DNA of 64,000 nt from CAVQAH01 sp963784195 (GTDB lineage Bacteria > Acidobacteriota > Vicinamibacteria > Vicinamibacterales > 2-12-FULL-66-21), in contig CAWARA010000020.1 in assembly GCA_963784195.1 (NCBI GenBank), positions 1,054,001-1,118,000 on the forward strand. The letters run 5' to 3'. The notes beneath the pieces are model-generated. The model saw nothing but the letters and a program-made list of their open reading frames with translations, did no database searches and was not told the origin of the DNA. The position numbers were made by a program, and so were the translations under genes. Below, one piece after another: positions 34,100 through 44,817 of this stretch (position 1 is its first letter; each line of letters opens with the position of its first letter).

Positions 34100-36712
34100 G
34101 TGGCAAAGATTCTCAATCTGTTCCGTTGGAGACGCGACCGGTTGGAACGGGATCTCGAACGCGAGTTGCGGTACCACATCGACCGCCGCGTCGACGACAT
34201 GATGAAGAACGGCTCGAGCGAAGCCGAAGCCCGGCGACAGGCGAGCATCGAGTTCGGCGGTGTGGCCCAGGTCCAGGAAGACGTTCGGGATACGTGGATA
34301 TGGCGATGGCTCGATGCGCTCATGCTCGACGTGCGCTATGCGTGCGGAGCCTGACGACGAGCTGGGGCTTCGCACTTGGCGCTGGCGCCGTACTTGCCTT
34401 GGCCATCAGTGCAAACACCGCCATTTTCTCGGTGGTCAATGCGGTGTTGCTCCAGCCGCTCGCCTACCCCGACGCCGAGCGCCTCGTCTCGGTCGAGACG
34501 TTCTGGACCAACACGGGACGCGCCAGTGAGGACGTGTCGGGTCCCGACTTTCTCGACTGGCAGACGCAGAGCGACGTGTTCGAGAAGATGGCTGCGTACT
34601 ACGGTGGAGACGATTTCGCAGCCATCGTCGGCGACCGCGCGCTGTTTGCCAACCCCCGGTACGTTTCGGCGGATTTCTTTGAGGTCTTCAGCCAGACCGC
34701 GTCTGCGGGACGCCTGCTGACGAAGCACGACATCCCGGTGGGCGACGCAGAACCAACCGTCGCCGTCGTGCGCTATCACTGGGCGTTGGCGCACTTCGGT
34801 AGCGCCGAGGTCGCCATCGGGAAGAGGATCACCCTGTACGGCAACCCATTGGAGATCGTCGGAGTGGCGGCGCCGGGCTTTCGCTACCCGGGCGCCGCCG
34901 ATCTCTGGGTGCCCTCGCACCCCGGGGGCGACCGCAGCGATCACAACTACCGTGCCGTCGGGAAACTCAAGGCAGGAGTAGCCCTCACGCGTGCGCAGGC
35001 CCAGATGCGGACCATTGGCGATACCCTCGCACGCCAATATCCGGAGAATCGGCCCAAGACCGCCACCCTGATTCCGTTGCAGGAGCGGCTGACCGGCAAT
35101 CTCAAAGCGACGTTGTGGGTGCTGATGAGCGCCGTGGGCCTCGTGTGGCTCATCGCGTGCGCCAACATCGCGAACCTTCTGCTGGCGCGGGCCGCGGGCA
35201 GGACGCGCGAGATCGCGCTCCGCGCCGCGCTCGGCGCCGGCCGGGGCCGTGTGGTGCGGCAACTGCTCACCGAGAGTAGTGTGCTGGCAGGAGTCGCGGG
35301 CCTCGCTGGGCTCCTGCTCGCGTCCCTGCTCGTGCGCGGGCTCGTGGCGTTGTCACCCGCCAACCTGCAGGGCATCGACGACATGCGGATCGACCTGACG
35401 GTCCTCCTGTTCGCGTTCGGGCTCTCGCTGGTGTCGACGGTGCTCTTCGGGCTCGTGCCGGCCCTGCATGGCTCGCGACTCGACTTGTCGGAGGCATTGA
35501 AGCAGGGCGGCTCCAAGGCGACGGCATCGAGGGCGAGCTCTCGGTTCCGCGCGACGCTGGTCGTGATCGAAGTCGCGCTGTCGGTCATCCTCCTGGTAGC
35601 CGCGGGGCTACTGGTGCGATCGTTTCTGGCGCTCCAGCACGTGGACCTCGGGTTCACAACGAACCGCGTGCTGACGGCCTTCACAGACTACGCAGTGGAC
35701 ACTGAGCAGGAGATTCTGATCCGGTCCAAGGTCTATACGGATGTCCTGGATCGTCTGCGCGCGGTGCCTGGCGTGAGTGCGGCCGCGGGCATCGCTTTCT
35801 TGCCGATGGGACGAGAGCCCAGGGCGGCTCGCGACTATTTCGTCGAGGGTCGACCGGAGGGACAACCGGGCGAACGGCCACAAGCTGAGGTCTACGCGAT
35901 CACGTCGGACTACTTCAAGACGCTGGAGATTCCGCTTCGTGCCGGGCGTGACTTCGACAGGACCGACACGCCGGAACGGCCGCGGGTTGCGATCATCAAC
36001 GAGACCTTGGCGCACGACACGTTTTCAAGCGAGTCCCCCGTTGGACGGCACATTCGGATCGGGAGCAGGTCGCCCTGGATGGAGATCGTCGGGGTGGTTG
36101 GCGACACCAGGTGGCAGGATCCGAGTCACCCTGCCCCGGCGGTCATCTTCGTGTCATCGGCGCAGGGTGCGGGTAAGTCCCTCTCCATCCTGGCTCGGAC
36201 CTCGTTGGACGAAAAGTCGCTCGCAAGCACGCTTCGCGCGCTCCTGCACGACGCAAATCCCACCGTGCCGGTCCGGTTCGAGACCATGGAGGAGCTGTTT
36301 GACTTCGCCTTGGCGTATCCCCGATTTCGCACGCAGGTGATTGGGCTGTTTGCGGCTGTGGCGGCCCTCCTTGGCTGCCGTGGGCATCTTCAGCGTGCTG
36401 GCGTACCTGGTGGGACAAAGGACCAGAGAGATCGCCGTCCGTCGGGCCGTGGGCGCCCAGGCCGCCGATGTCATCCGCCTCATCGTCGGCCAAGGACTGC
36501 GATTGATCGCGGTCGGCCTCATCCTGGGACTCGCCGGTGCGCTTGCCGTTGCGCGGTTGCTCGAGGGGCTTCTCTATGAAATCAGTCCGTGGGATGTCGG
36601 CACCTATCTTGGTGCGATCGTAGTGCTCGGCGTCGCGGCCCTGGTCGCCACCCTGATTCCCGCGATTAGAGCCGCCACGATCGATCCATTCATCGCTCTC
36701 CAGCAAGAGTAG
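34100..36712 (+). CDS. ADOP-family permease with N-terminal PadR-associated domain (two 1-bp frameshifts)
   Basis: Corrected length about 870 residues. The first ~75 residues (LFRWRRDRLERDLERELRYHIDRRVDDMMKNGSSEAEARRQASIEFGG) form the cytoplasmic permease-prefix domain typical of PadR-linked ADOPs. A missing base near 34341 ends this frame; it resumes as RSLTTSWGFALGAGAVLALAISANTAIFSVVNAVLLQPL. The body is normal until about 36365, where one extra base shifts the last FtsX domain (LAAVGIFSVLAYLVGQRTREIAVRRAVGA ... IDPFIALQQE). The two errors cancel in length. Operon with PadR. Confidence 0.88.
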
Positions 36713-36722
36713 TCGGCGCCAC

Positions 36723-36757
36723 TTGACAAACGTTCGGTAGTACTAGATAACTAGTAC
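36723..36757 (+). promoter_or_regulatory. Promoter with overlapping BlaI-type operator
   Basis: TTGACA (36723-36728) is followed after exactly 17 bp by GATAAC (36746-36751). The perfect inverted repeat GTACTAGATAACTAGTAC (36740-36757) covers the -10 region and holds the TACTA/TAGTA half-sites of known BlaI/MecI operators. Expected transcription start is within a few bases of the blaI ATG at 36760, suggesting a leaderless mRNA. Confidence 0.8.
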
Positions 36758-36759
36758 GC

Positions 36760-37137
36760 ATGAGGCCGAAGTCTCCCACGCTCACCGCTCACGAGCTCGA
36801 ACTGATGAAGATCATCTGGCGGCACGGACGTGCCGTCACCGTCCGTGATGTGTACGAGGAGCTGCGCGCCCAGCGTACGGTCGCTTACACGACGGTCATG
36901 ACCAGCCTGAAAACGCTGGAGGAGAAGGGGCATCTGAAGGCCACGCAGCAGGATCGGGCCAACCTCTACGTTCCTGCGCGGCCGAAGCACCAGGTCATCA
37001 AGGAAATGGTGCGCGACTTCGTCAATCGCGTCTTCAACGGATCCGGACGGCCTCTCGTCGTGCATCTCCTGGAAGACGACCAGATCTCCGAATCCGAGCT
37101 GCGCGAGATCACTCGCATGCTGGGGAAGAAACGATGA
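36760..37137 (+). CDS. BlaI/MecI/CopY-family repressor
   Basis: 125 residues. The winged helix LTAHELELMKIIWRHGRAVTVRDVYEELRAQRTVAYTTVMTSLKTLEEKGHL and the C-terminal dimerisation helices (KHQVIKEMVRDFVNRVFNG, DDQISESELREITRML) match the family at full length. BlaI-type repressors are inactivated by cleavage triggered by the partner M56 peptidase encoded immediately downstream (ATGA overlap). The operator over its own -10 box shows autoregulation. No beta-lactamase is in the operon, so the signal may be something other than a beta-lactam. Confidence 0.92.
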   Translation: MRPKSPTLTAHELELMKIIWRHGRAVTVRDVYEELRAQRTVAYTTVMTSLKTLEEKGHLKATQQDRANLYVPARPKHQVIKEMVRDFVNRVFNGSGRPLVVHLLEDDQISESELREITRMLGKKR

Positions 37138-38912
37138 CCACCCGAATGATGCTGTCCAACATCGCGTCGTTCGGGCTGCAGGTCACTGTCCTCGTGGCCG
37201 CGGGCGCCGCGCTCGCACGCGCGTTTCGCATCGATGAACCCAAAGCGATGTACGCGTATTGGAGGACGCTGCTATTCGTGTGCCTGGTGCTTCCCGTGTG
37301 CCAGCCATGGAATACCGTTGCTCCTCCCGCTCCGGTAACGACAAGGATGCCTGTGGCGGACAGCGTCGTGCCGGCCGATGGTGCCGCCATCGCATCGGTG
37401 GCACCCCGGTCCGTGACGTGGCCGACCGGCGATCTCGTGCTGGTCGTGCTTGCGGCGGGCATCGCCGCGCGCGGGTTGTGGCTGGCGATCGGCGCGTACG
37501 GGTTGCGGCGCCTGCGGCGCACCGCGATCGCTGGTCGACCCGCTGCCCCACGGCATCCGTCAGGCGCAGGAGCGGATCGGCGCGCGGGCAACCCTCTACG
37601 TCTCGGATCGGGTTTCGGGTCCGATCACATTCGGATTGCGCCGCGCGGTAATCGTATTTCCTCCAAGTGTGTCTGCGATGCCGGCGGACGTGCAGGAAGC
37701 CATCGCGTATCACGAGTTCCTCCATGTGCATCGACGCGACTGGCTGCACGAGATTCTCGAGGAGGCGGTGCGTTCGGTGCTGTGGTTCCATCCCGCCATC
37801 TGGTGGCTGATAGGACGGATTCGACTGGCACGCGAACAGGTTGTCGACCAGTCCGTCATCCGGTTGACCGATTCAAAAGAACGCTACGTCGAGGCACTGC
37901 TCGCCGTCGCCGTGGCCAGCTCGGGCACGGCATTCACACCGGCATCGGCGTTTCTGCGGCGGCACTTCCTGAAGAAGCGTGTCGCCCGAATTCTGCAGGA
38001 GACCACCATGACGACGCGTCGATTGGTTGCTTCGCTTACGGCCAGCGCTGCTGCGCTGGCACTGGCTGCGACGTTCGCGGTCAGGTCCTTTCCACTCGAA
38101 GCCCAGGGCCGGATGCAACCCGGCACGGGCGACCCGGTTCAGCTCGTCATCGGTGGCGAGCACCTGCAGCATGGCGAGCTGCCCGAGTATCCGCACCGCG
38201 CCGTCGAACACAAGGTCGAGGGCGACGTCGTGGTCGAAATGACGCTCGACGATCGCGGGGAGGTCTCGGACGCGCGCGTGCTCAGCGGGCCTGAAGAACT
38301 GAGGAAGGCCACGCTGGAAGCCGTGCTCCAGTGGCACTACTCGCCGGCAGCGCTCAGGTCGACCGTGACGCAGGCCACGCTGCGATTCCGCGTGCCATCG
38401 GATCTGAAGATGGTCGAAGTGTTCGAGGAGCCCCTCCTCGTCGATGAAAGTGTGGCGACACGCCCGAAAGAACGGGCGGTGGAGATCGAGAAGGCGCTCG
38501 ACGATCAGGCCATAAGGGAGTACGAGCGAAAAGAACCGGGTGCCAAGCCGATCGAAATGAAGTTGGGGAGCGCGATGTCCGAGGCCAGCAAAGAGTACGT
38601 CGCCGTAGCAGTCGAGGTGGATCCCGAGGGTCAGGCGCGAGTGAGTCCATCAAGCGCGTGATGAAGCTGCTCGCCACCGAGCAACCCCCGATCTTCGAAG
38701 GCGCGCCGCGGCTCGTTGATGTCAGAACCGAACGTGTGTCGGAAGCGACCGCCAAGGAGTTACTCGCGCAGGCCGGCATCGCCGTTGGGGATGCCATCAC
38801 CGGCGAGATGGCCAAGCGAATTCGCGAGATCGCGCTGGCGATGGACGAGCACTTTCGCGTCGAATTCCAGAAAGAGCGCGGGGGGCTCGTCCTGACGGTC
38901 ATGGCCCGGTAA
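37134..38912 (+). CDS. M56-family (BlaR1-like) membrane metallopeptidase with TonB C-terminal domain (two 1-bp frameshifts)
   Basis: Corrected length about 592 residues. The N-terminal membrane segments (VTVLVAAGAALARAF, LLFVCLVLPVCQPW) are followed by the zinc site YHEFLHVHRRDW (HExxH) and LWFHPAIWWLIGRIRLAREQVVDQ, the M56 signature. After a further helix comes a TonB-C domain (LPEYPHRAVEHKVEGDVVVEMTLDDRGEVSDARVLSG), which replaces the penicillin-binding sensor of BlaR1. An extra base near 37526 and a missing base near 38655 split the frame; the corrected tail reads ARV-SIKRVMKLLATEQPP. It overlaps blaI by ATGA and, convergently, the PQQ protein by 14 bp. Confidence 0.85.
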
Positions 38913-40281
38913 GAGGCTCTTTCTCTAAGAGCCCGAGCTGCCACCGTGCGCCGCGGGTGCCAACGGCGAACAGTCGCGCGTCGCTCCGTAACAGGATCTG
39001 CCCGCCCGAGATTGCGGGCGACGCGACGAGCCGCTCGCCGAGGTCATTGCGCGACAGGATCGCGGCTTCCCTCCCCGCCTTGACGACGAACGTCTCACCT
39101 GTCTGGCTGACGAAGTAGACCTTGCCGTCGGCGGCGACCGGTGAGGCGAAGAACACGCCGTCGAGGCGCATCTGCCACACGCGCTCCCCCGTCCTCGCGT
39201 CGGCACAGGTCAGCACGCCGACGTCGTTGGTCAGGTAGAGCAGGCCGTCATAGTGAACCAGCGACGACACGTAGGAACCACCGCCCGGCGCGCGCCAGAG
39301 AATGTGGCTCGCCGACACGTCTCCTCGCCCACCGGGTCGCAGAGCCAGGTACGGGCTGTTCCGATACCCGCGTGTCATGTAGATCACGCCATCGTGAAAT
39401 ACCGGCGATGGGATCGGCGTCTGAACCGGAGCTTCCGCATGCCACAGCAGCTTGCCGGATGCCGGATCGTACGCGTCGATGCGCTCGCTCGAGTTGACGA
39501 CGAGCTCGTCTCCGTTCGGGCCGGGAGCGATGAGAGGCGTGCTATACGAGGCGCGCGCCTTCCCGCGGTCGGCCTTCCAGCGCAACTGTCCCGTGCGCGC
39601 TTCGAGGGCTACGAGCGATGACGCCGACTGATGGTCGCACAGCAGGATCAGCAGATCCTTGTACAGGATCGGGGAGCTGCCGTGACCCCAGTTGACGTCG
39701 AACGGCGAGTGCTCCTGTCCGAGGTGCTTCGTCCACACGACGCCACCGCGCATGTCGAGCGCCGCAAGCTGTCCCGTGCCGAACCAGACGAACAGCCGCT
39801 CCCCGTCGGTGACAGGTGTCGGCGTGGCGAGATTGTGCTTCTCGTGCAGGTCGGGGAACGGTCCCTGCGCATCGATTCGAAATTCCCAGAGGCGCCGGCC
39901 ATCGGCACGGTTGAAGGACTCCACGATCAGAGCGATGCGGTCGGCGTCCGGGCCTGCCTCCTCGCGCTGGCCGCCGATCGGGCGCTCCCGCGCGACCAGG
40001 GTCGCATCGTCGCGGGCGAGCATCGGATGCGACCCGGCTCTCAGACGCGCCCTCCCGGCCTGCGACGTCACGAACACCTGGTCGCCCCAGATGATCGGAG
40101 ACGACGACCCGAGGCCGCCAAGCGATGCGCTCCACGCGACGTTCTCGCGCGCGCTCCACGTGGTCGGAAGGGCTGACTCACCCGATACCCCGAGCCCCGA
40201 CGGCCCACGCCACTGCGGCCAGTTCGCCGCCAGCGGCGCGGCCGCGAGCAGGACACTCAGCGTGACAAGTGCGACGCGCAT
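38899..40281 (-). CDS. Exported PQQ-binding-like beta-propeller (BamB/quinoprotein fold)
   Basis: 460 residues from ATG 40281 (MRVALVTLSVLLAAAPLAAN, signal peptide), then NWPQWRGPSGLGVSGES, which is characteristic of the outer-membrane PQQ-repeat family of Acidobacteriota and Planctomycetota. Repeated blades such as LAALDMRGGVVWTKHLG, LVALEARTGQLRWKAD, IDAYDPASGKLLWHAE and LTCADARTGERVWQM form the propeller. Whether it binds PQQ or is only a structural propeller is not evident. The upstream in-frame extension to 40524 is unlikely to be coding. Not the same subfamily as the dehydrogenase at 397. Confidence 0.85.
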   Translation of the reverse strand: MRVALVTLSVLLAAAPLAANWPQWRGPSGLGVSGESALPTTWSARENVAWSASLGGLGSSSPIIWGDQVFVTSQAGRARLRAGSHPMLARDDATLVARERPIGGQREEAGPDADRIALIVESFNRADGRRLWEFRIDAQGPFPDLHEKHNLATPTPVTDGERLFVWFGTGQLAALDMRGGVVWTKHLGQEHSPFDVNWGHGSSPILYKDLLILLCDHQSASSLVALEARTGQLRWKADRGKARASYSTPLIAPGPNGDELVVNSSERIDAYDPASGKLLWHAEAPVQTPIPSPVFHDGVIYMTRGYRNSPYLALRPGGRGDVSASHILWRAPGGGSYVSSLVHYDGLLYLTNDVGVLTCADARTGERVWQMRLDGVFFASPVAADGKVYFVSQTGETFVVKAGREAAILSRNDLGERLVASPAISGGQILLRSDARLFAVGTRGARWQLGLLEKEPLTGP

Positions 40282-40345
40282 GCCCTGAGGATAGCAGCTA
40301 CGACGATACTCAGCCGTGGTTGGTTCGTGGTTCGTAGCTCGTGAC

Positions 40346-40834
40346 CTATCGCTTCGGTCGCGATTTTTGAGGGTCGTCGGTCGGGTTGACGTAGAAGATA
40401 TCGAAGGGCCCCTCCAGGTTGATCTGAACAATCGTTGTCGTCGTGGTCCAGGCGAAGTGATGCATCTTCGCGGGAAGCAGCACGAACCCGCCAGGGTCGA
40501 GCTTCTGACTGGCCCGACGGTCAAGCGTGTCGCCCATTCCGACGTGAAGCGCGCCTGTAAGAACGGTGACCCGTTCAGTCATGTTGTGCCAGTGCGGCGG
40601 GATGTTGTAGTTGGCGGGGAATCTGAGGCGTATCGTCACGGCACCTTTTTCGGAGGGATTGCCCTCGAGGACGCTGATCTCCGCGCCGGCGGGCAGGGCA
40701 GGCGGAGCGGGGCCCCATTGCACCTTGTCCGCCGGTACCAGCACATGAGTGGACTGGGCGACGGCAGTCGTGACCGTCACTGTCAGAGCCAGAGCAACGG
40801 TCGCGAGGTGGACGGTAGTACTACGTGTGATCAT
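40346..40834 (-). CDS. Exported cupin-domain protein
   Basis: 162 residues from ATG 40834 with AGGAGAAACCG upstream. Signal peptide to about residue 26. The cupin core holds motif 1 NIPPHWHNMTERVTVLTG (HxH...E pattern) and a second motif with KMHHFAWTTTTTIVQINLEGPF. Metal-binding histidines are intact. Relatives are small periplasmic cupins of unknown substrate. It follows another cupin gene on the same strand at 65 bp, suggesting an operon of two paralogous single-domain cupins. Confidence 0.85.
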   Translation of the reverse strand: MITRSTTVHLATVALALTVTVTTAVAQSTHVLVPADKVQWGPAPPALPAGAEISVLEGNPSEKGAVTIRLRFPANYNIPPHWHNMTERVTVLTGALHVGMGDTLDRRASQKLDPGGFVLLPAKMHHFAWTTTTTIVQINLEGPFDIFYVNPTDDPQKSRPKR

Positions 40835-40899
40835 CGGTTTCTCCTGAGGGAACAGCCTAGAAGGTCGAGCGTTCCGTAAACGTTCACGAAACATGCGCC

Positions 40900-41443
40900 C
40901 TAGAACACGCAGTTCCCTGGATCGGCCGCATCGATCCGGAAGGCGCCGCCGGGCGGGACATCCAGATACGTCACCCAGACTTCCGTCTCCTGGCTCGTCT
41001 CGTTTCGTCCCATGTGGACGTGACCCTGGCCGCTGTCGACGAATGCCTGCCCGGCGCCGAATGGACGGCCAGTTGCAGGCCGGATCCTCGGACGAGTAGA
41101 GGGTCAGTTGACCCTTCTTGACGAGGGCGATCGCCGGACCGGGGTGGCTGTGCCAACCGGTATGACCGCCAGGGCCGAGAACAATCCGCTGCATGACTGT
41201 CTCCGCTGCGTGGCGGACGTGTATGACCTCGCCCTCGTCTCTGAGCTTGATTTTGAAGTCGACGGCATCAGGAAAAATCGCTCTGGCCTTTTCCGTCGCC
41301 ACCAGTACGTTTGATGGCGGAGTCGCGAGAACCACAGTGGCCAGCACGGCCACCGCCCCGACAGCCGTCGCCAGGGCTGCGATGTACCTCGTCGCCGTGA
41401 TGGCGCGTGCGGTTTGATTCGGACACTCACGTTTCATGCTCAT
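40900..41443 (-). CDS. Exported cupin-domain protein (1-bp frameshift)
   Basis: Corrected length about 180 residues. It has a long signal/anchor (MSMKRECPNQ ... AVLATVVLATPPSN). The first frame reaches HAAETVMQRIVLGPGGHTGWHSHPGPAIALVKKGQLTLYSSEDPAC, with the HxH cupin motif in GWHSHPGP. One extra base near 41073 then shifts the rest, which reads TGRPFGAGQAFVDSGQGHVHMGRNETSQETEVWVTYLDVPPGGAFRIDAADPGNCVF to a stop at 40900. The downstream cupin is a distant paralogue. Function unknown. Confidence 0.75.
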
Positions 41444-41733
41444 GAGGTTTCTCCTTTCGCGGGAGAGCCTATGAGGGCGAGCGTTCGCAGAACGTTCGTG
41501 AAAGCGTTCGCGGCAAGCTTAGCGGGCCATCCCCCTTCCCTTCCGACCAGAAAATGGATACCTGGGAGCTTGTTCGCTGTGGACAACGACTGACGGCTGA
41601 CGCGCCTCAGGAAATCGCGACGACCACGACGAACACGACGAGGAAAATGTGTCGCGAATGTCGCGGCCGTCGTGATGTCGCCAGTGTCGTCGCCGTTGAC
41701 ACGCTTTTCCGGCGCGGTCACGCGGCCGGGACA
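41444..41733. other. Intergenic gap with CGACGACCA-type inverted repeat
   Basis: No convincing gene. The stretch 41617-41640 (GCGACGACCACGACGAACAC...) pairs imperfectly with 41661-41692 (GCCGTCGTGATGTCGCCAGTGTCGTCGCC), the same sequence vocabulary as the hairpin at 30096-30137. Probably a terminator for the regulator gene ending at 41734. Confidence 0.4.
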
Positions 41734-44700
41734 CTAGATCGACGTCGCAATCGACGCGAGAATCCGCCGCTCGAGGCCGCGACTGTTCTGCGTGCGGGCG
41801 AGATCGAGGCCACGGCGAAGCGTTGCATCGCGTGCAGGCAGCGGCTCGAACTCGCTCTTCTGGAGGTACAGAGCCGGAAGCCACCAGACGTCGGCGCGCT
41901 CGAGCGCGATGGTGGTTGCCGCATCCAGAATCGAGACGGCACGATCCCGGTTTCCAAGGAGGCCATGGATCTCTGCGAGCAGCGACAAGTAATACGGCCG
42001 GCGTACCTGCGCGCGGCTTGCGTCGAGGCGATCGAGGGCCGATTCGATGATCTTGACTCCCTCGGCTGGCCGCTCCGATCGACGGGCCCATCCGATCAGG
42101 ATGTGGGCCCAGTCGCCGTAGTAGGCAAATCCATATCGCTCGCACAGCGACACGACTGCTCCCGCGCAATCGAGCACGCGGTCTGCGTCGCGACGCATCT
42201 GGTGGAGCAAGCCGGCGTATGCGAGCGCGAGCGTCTGGCTGTACACGTGATCCAGCCGCCGTGCGAGCGCGACCGCCTGCTCGACATGCGACACGGCAGC
42301 GGCTTCATCGCCGAGCAGCCAGAGCGCGTGGGAGTACCAGGCGTGCGCAAAGACACCGAGATCCGACCCCAGCGCAGAACGCTGCGGGTGCCGCTCGTCG
42401 TATGCCGATAGAGCCGCCTCGAAGTGGAACCGCGAGGCGTCGAGCTCGCCCATGCTCAACAACGTGCCACCCATCGCATGATGGGCCTCACAGCGGCACG
42501 ACGGATCGGTCACGCTTCGCGCGAGTGCCTGTTCCGATACCTCACGCGTGCCCTTCAAGTCGCCGCGCACGATTCGGAGGGTGAACGCCGCCCACATCCA
42601 GCGCACGGGCACGTCCCCGCGACCCGCGGCACGCGACAACATCAACACGCGATTCAGATTCTGCTCGACTTCCGGCGCGGCGTAGCCGCGCGCGGAATTC
42701 AGCGCGACCGACAGGCTGGACCTCAGTCCAAGCTCCTGCTCGTCGCGATCCTGTCCGACCGGCAGCCTCTCGAGCAGCGACAAGGCATGCGTCAGGCAGC
42801 GGATGGCCTCCTCGTTGGCCGACACGCGCGTCGCAACTGCGGCCGCGCGTTCGAGAAACGGAACCGCACGCGCCGGCTGTCCTCCGCGATCGAGGTGCAC
42901 GGCGATTGCCGCGCTCACCTCGTCCAGCCGGTTCGCGAACAGCAGCTCCATCCCTTGCGCGATTCGTCGATGGATGAGACGCCGGCGCGCCGGACCGATT
43001 GCGCCGTAGGCGACCTCGCGGATCCGGTCGTGGCTGAAATCCCACCGCTCGTCAGACTGGACGCGGACGATATGACGCCGCCAGAGCTCGTCGAGCGCGC
43101 GGACGAGTGCGTCCTCCTCGAGATCGCTGGCTTGTGCCAGGATGTCGAAGCGGAAATCGCGCCCCAGTGCTGACGCGACCTCGGCGGCGGCGCGCGCCTC
43201 GTCAGAGAGCAGCGCCAGCCGCGCCGCGACAACAGATTGCACTCGTGGCAACCTGTTGTCGCCTGAAGCATCCGATCGGCCAGCCCCCTCCTCCATGCGC
43301 CCGCGTTCCACAATGAACAGCGGATGCCCTTCGGTCTCGCGGAACGTGCGCGCCAGCGTCGCCTCGTCCAGTTGCTGCTCGGCGACTTCGCCGGCCAGCT
43401 GCGCGGTCGCCGCCTGGTCCAGTGGACCCAGCGCGACCGTCGTCAGCAAATCGTCGCGTTCCAGGCGATCCAGCAGACGACCGAGTGCGGGATTGTCCTG
43501 TTCCTCCTCTGCGCGCACGGTGCCGACAACGAGGCAACGCGTATCGGATGCCGACCGCAGAAAGTATTGGAGCCACTCGATCGTGTCCGCGTCTGCCCAT
43601 TGGAGGTCGTCGAGGACGAGGACGAGCGGTGCGGCTGACCGGAACGCCTGTGACAACGCCTCGAAGAAGCGCAGACGCTGCCAGCTTTCGAGCTCCCGGC
43701 TGGGAGCGGGAATCTCCGGGCGAGCGGCGATGATCTCCGGACGAAGCCGTGCGACGTCTGTCAGCCACGACGGATCCAGCCGCATCAGCGTCGACTGCAA
43801 CGCATCGCTCTTGAGCCAGGCGGCGATCGGCGCGTACGCCAGTCGCCCTTCGCCGGCGTAACAGCGCGCCGTCACCGAATTGATGCGCCGGGGGCCGCAC
43901 CAGCCAACGAGTTCTTCGGCAAGCCTGCTCTTGCCGATGCCCGCTTCACCTCGAATGAGGAAGAGCCGCGGCCGGCCTGCCGCGGCTGCGTGCCAGGCAT
44001 TGAGCAGTGCCTGCCATTCGGCGTTGCGGCCGACGAGCGGATAACCCACCGTGCGCGGCGGCGCCGGGATGACGGGCGCCTCGGCGTCGAGATCGAGAAT
44101 CTCGCGGTACGTGGCACGGGTCGCAGCGCTCGGCTGGATCCCGAGCTCCTTCTTCAGCAACGCGGCGCACTGCTGATACTGATGCAGCGCGGTGGCGCGC
44201 TCGCCGCGGTGCGCGTGGCAGCGCATCAGTGCGCACCAGGCGTGCTCGTCCAGCGGATCGAGGCGGAGCGATTGCTGGGCGTATTCGATCGCACCTTCGA
44301 AGGCTTGATCGTGTTCGAGAAGCTCGATAAGACGCGCAACAACCTGTCTTGCGCGCTGACGGAGACGTTCCCGGTCCGCATCAATCCACTCGCCGGAACA
44401 GTCGGGGAGGATGTCGCCTTTGTACAGACGTGCCGCCTCATGGAGGGCGGCACGGTCTCCCGCCAGTCCGCGATCGGCGGCGGCCTCGAATGCCACCAGG
44501 TCCACGACCGCGTGGACTTCTGCGCGCCAAGCGAGCGTACGAGATCCCACGTCGACCAGGCCATCCAGCGCCGGCCACGCCTCTCGGAGGTGGTGCAGCT
44601 CGCGGCGGAGGTTCGTCAGCGCCTGGGTATCGCTCGACTCGGGCCAGAGGGAACCCGCGATCCGCTGACGTTGGACAGGAGCCGCGCGGGCATGAAGTAA

Positions 44701-44817
44701 CAGGAAAGCGATGAGCTGCTGCTGCCGCACACTCGGAGGGCGTGCAGAGACACGGCCGTGCTTCAGGACTCGGAACCCTCCAAGGAGCTCGACCCATAGC
44801 GCGGGCTCAGCAGCCAC
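41734..44817 (-). CDS. SARP/BTAD-type transcriptional regulator with AAA ATPase and TPR domains
   Basis: 1027 residues, intact. The N-terminal winged-helix DNA-binding domain (VELLGGFRVLKHGRVSARPPSVRQQQLIAFLLLH...LWPESSDTQALTNLRRELHHLRE) is followed by a bacterial transcriptional activation domain (~100-255, ending KKELGIQPSAATRATYREI), then an AAA ATPase (PLVGRNAEWQALLNAW, Walker A LIRGEAGIGKSRLAEELVGW, Walker B LVLVLDDLQWAD) and C-terminal TPR-like helices. This is the STAND-type SARP layout (AfsR-like). It would activate nearby genes in response to an unknown ligand. Its start overlaps the lipoprotein gene upstream by 55 bp; a later start is possible. Confidence 0.9.
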   Translation of the reverse strand: MAAEPALWVELLGGFRVLKHGRVSARPPSVRQQQLIAFLLLHARAAPVQRQRIAGSLWPESSDTQALTNLRRELHHLREAWPALDGLVDVGSRTLAWRAEVHAVVDLVAFEAAADRGLAGDRAALHEAARLYKGDILPDCSGEWIDADRERLRQRARQVVARLIELLEHDQAFEGAIEYAQQSLRLDPLDEHAWCALMRCHAHRGERATALHQYQQCAALLKKELGIQPSAATRATYREILDLDAEAPVIPAPPRTVGYPLVGRNAEWQALLNAWHAAAAGRPRLFLIRGEAGIGKSRLAEELVGWCGPRRINSVTARCYAGEGRLAYAPIAAWLKSDALQSTLMRLDPSWLTDVARLRPEIIAARPEIPAPSRELESWQRLRFFEALSQAFRSAAPLVLVLDDLQWADADTIEWLQYFLRSASDTRCLVVGTVRAEEEQDNPALGRLLDRLERDDLLTTVALGPLDQAATAQLAGEVAEQQLDEATLARTFRETEGHPLFIVERGRMEEGAGRSDASGDNRLPRVQSVVAARLALLSDEARAAAEVASALGRDFRFDILAQASDLEEDALVRALDELWRRHIVRVQSDERWDFSHDRIREVAYGAIGPARRRLIHRRIAQGMELLFANRLDEVSAAIAVHLDRGGQPARAVPFLERAAAVATRVSANEEAIRCLTHALSLLERLPVGQDRDEQELGLRSSLSVALNSARGYAAPEVEQNLNRVLMLSRAAGRGDVPVRWMWAAFTLRIVRGDLKGTREVSEQALARSVTDPSCRCEAHHAMGGTLLSMGELDASRFHFEAALSAYDERHPQRSALGSDLGVFAHAWYSHALWLLGDEAAAVSHVEQAVALARRLDHVYSQTLALAYAGLLHQMRRDADRVLDCAGAVVSLCERYGFAYYGDWAHILIGWARRSERPAEGVKIIESALDRLDASRAQVRRPYYLSLLAEIHGLLGNRDRAVSILDAATTIALERADVWWLPALYLQKSEFEPLPARDATLRRGLDLARTQNSRGLERRILASIATSI

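Noticed and set aside
37134..38912. BlaR1 beta-lactam receptor
   Set aside because: The M56 domain is present but there is no penicillin-binding sensor domain and no linked beta-lactamase; the C-terminal module is TonB-C.
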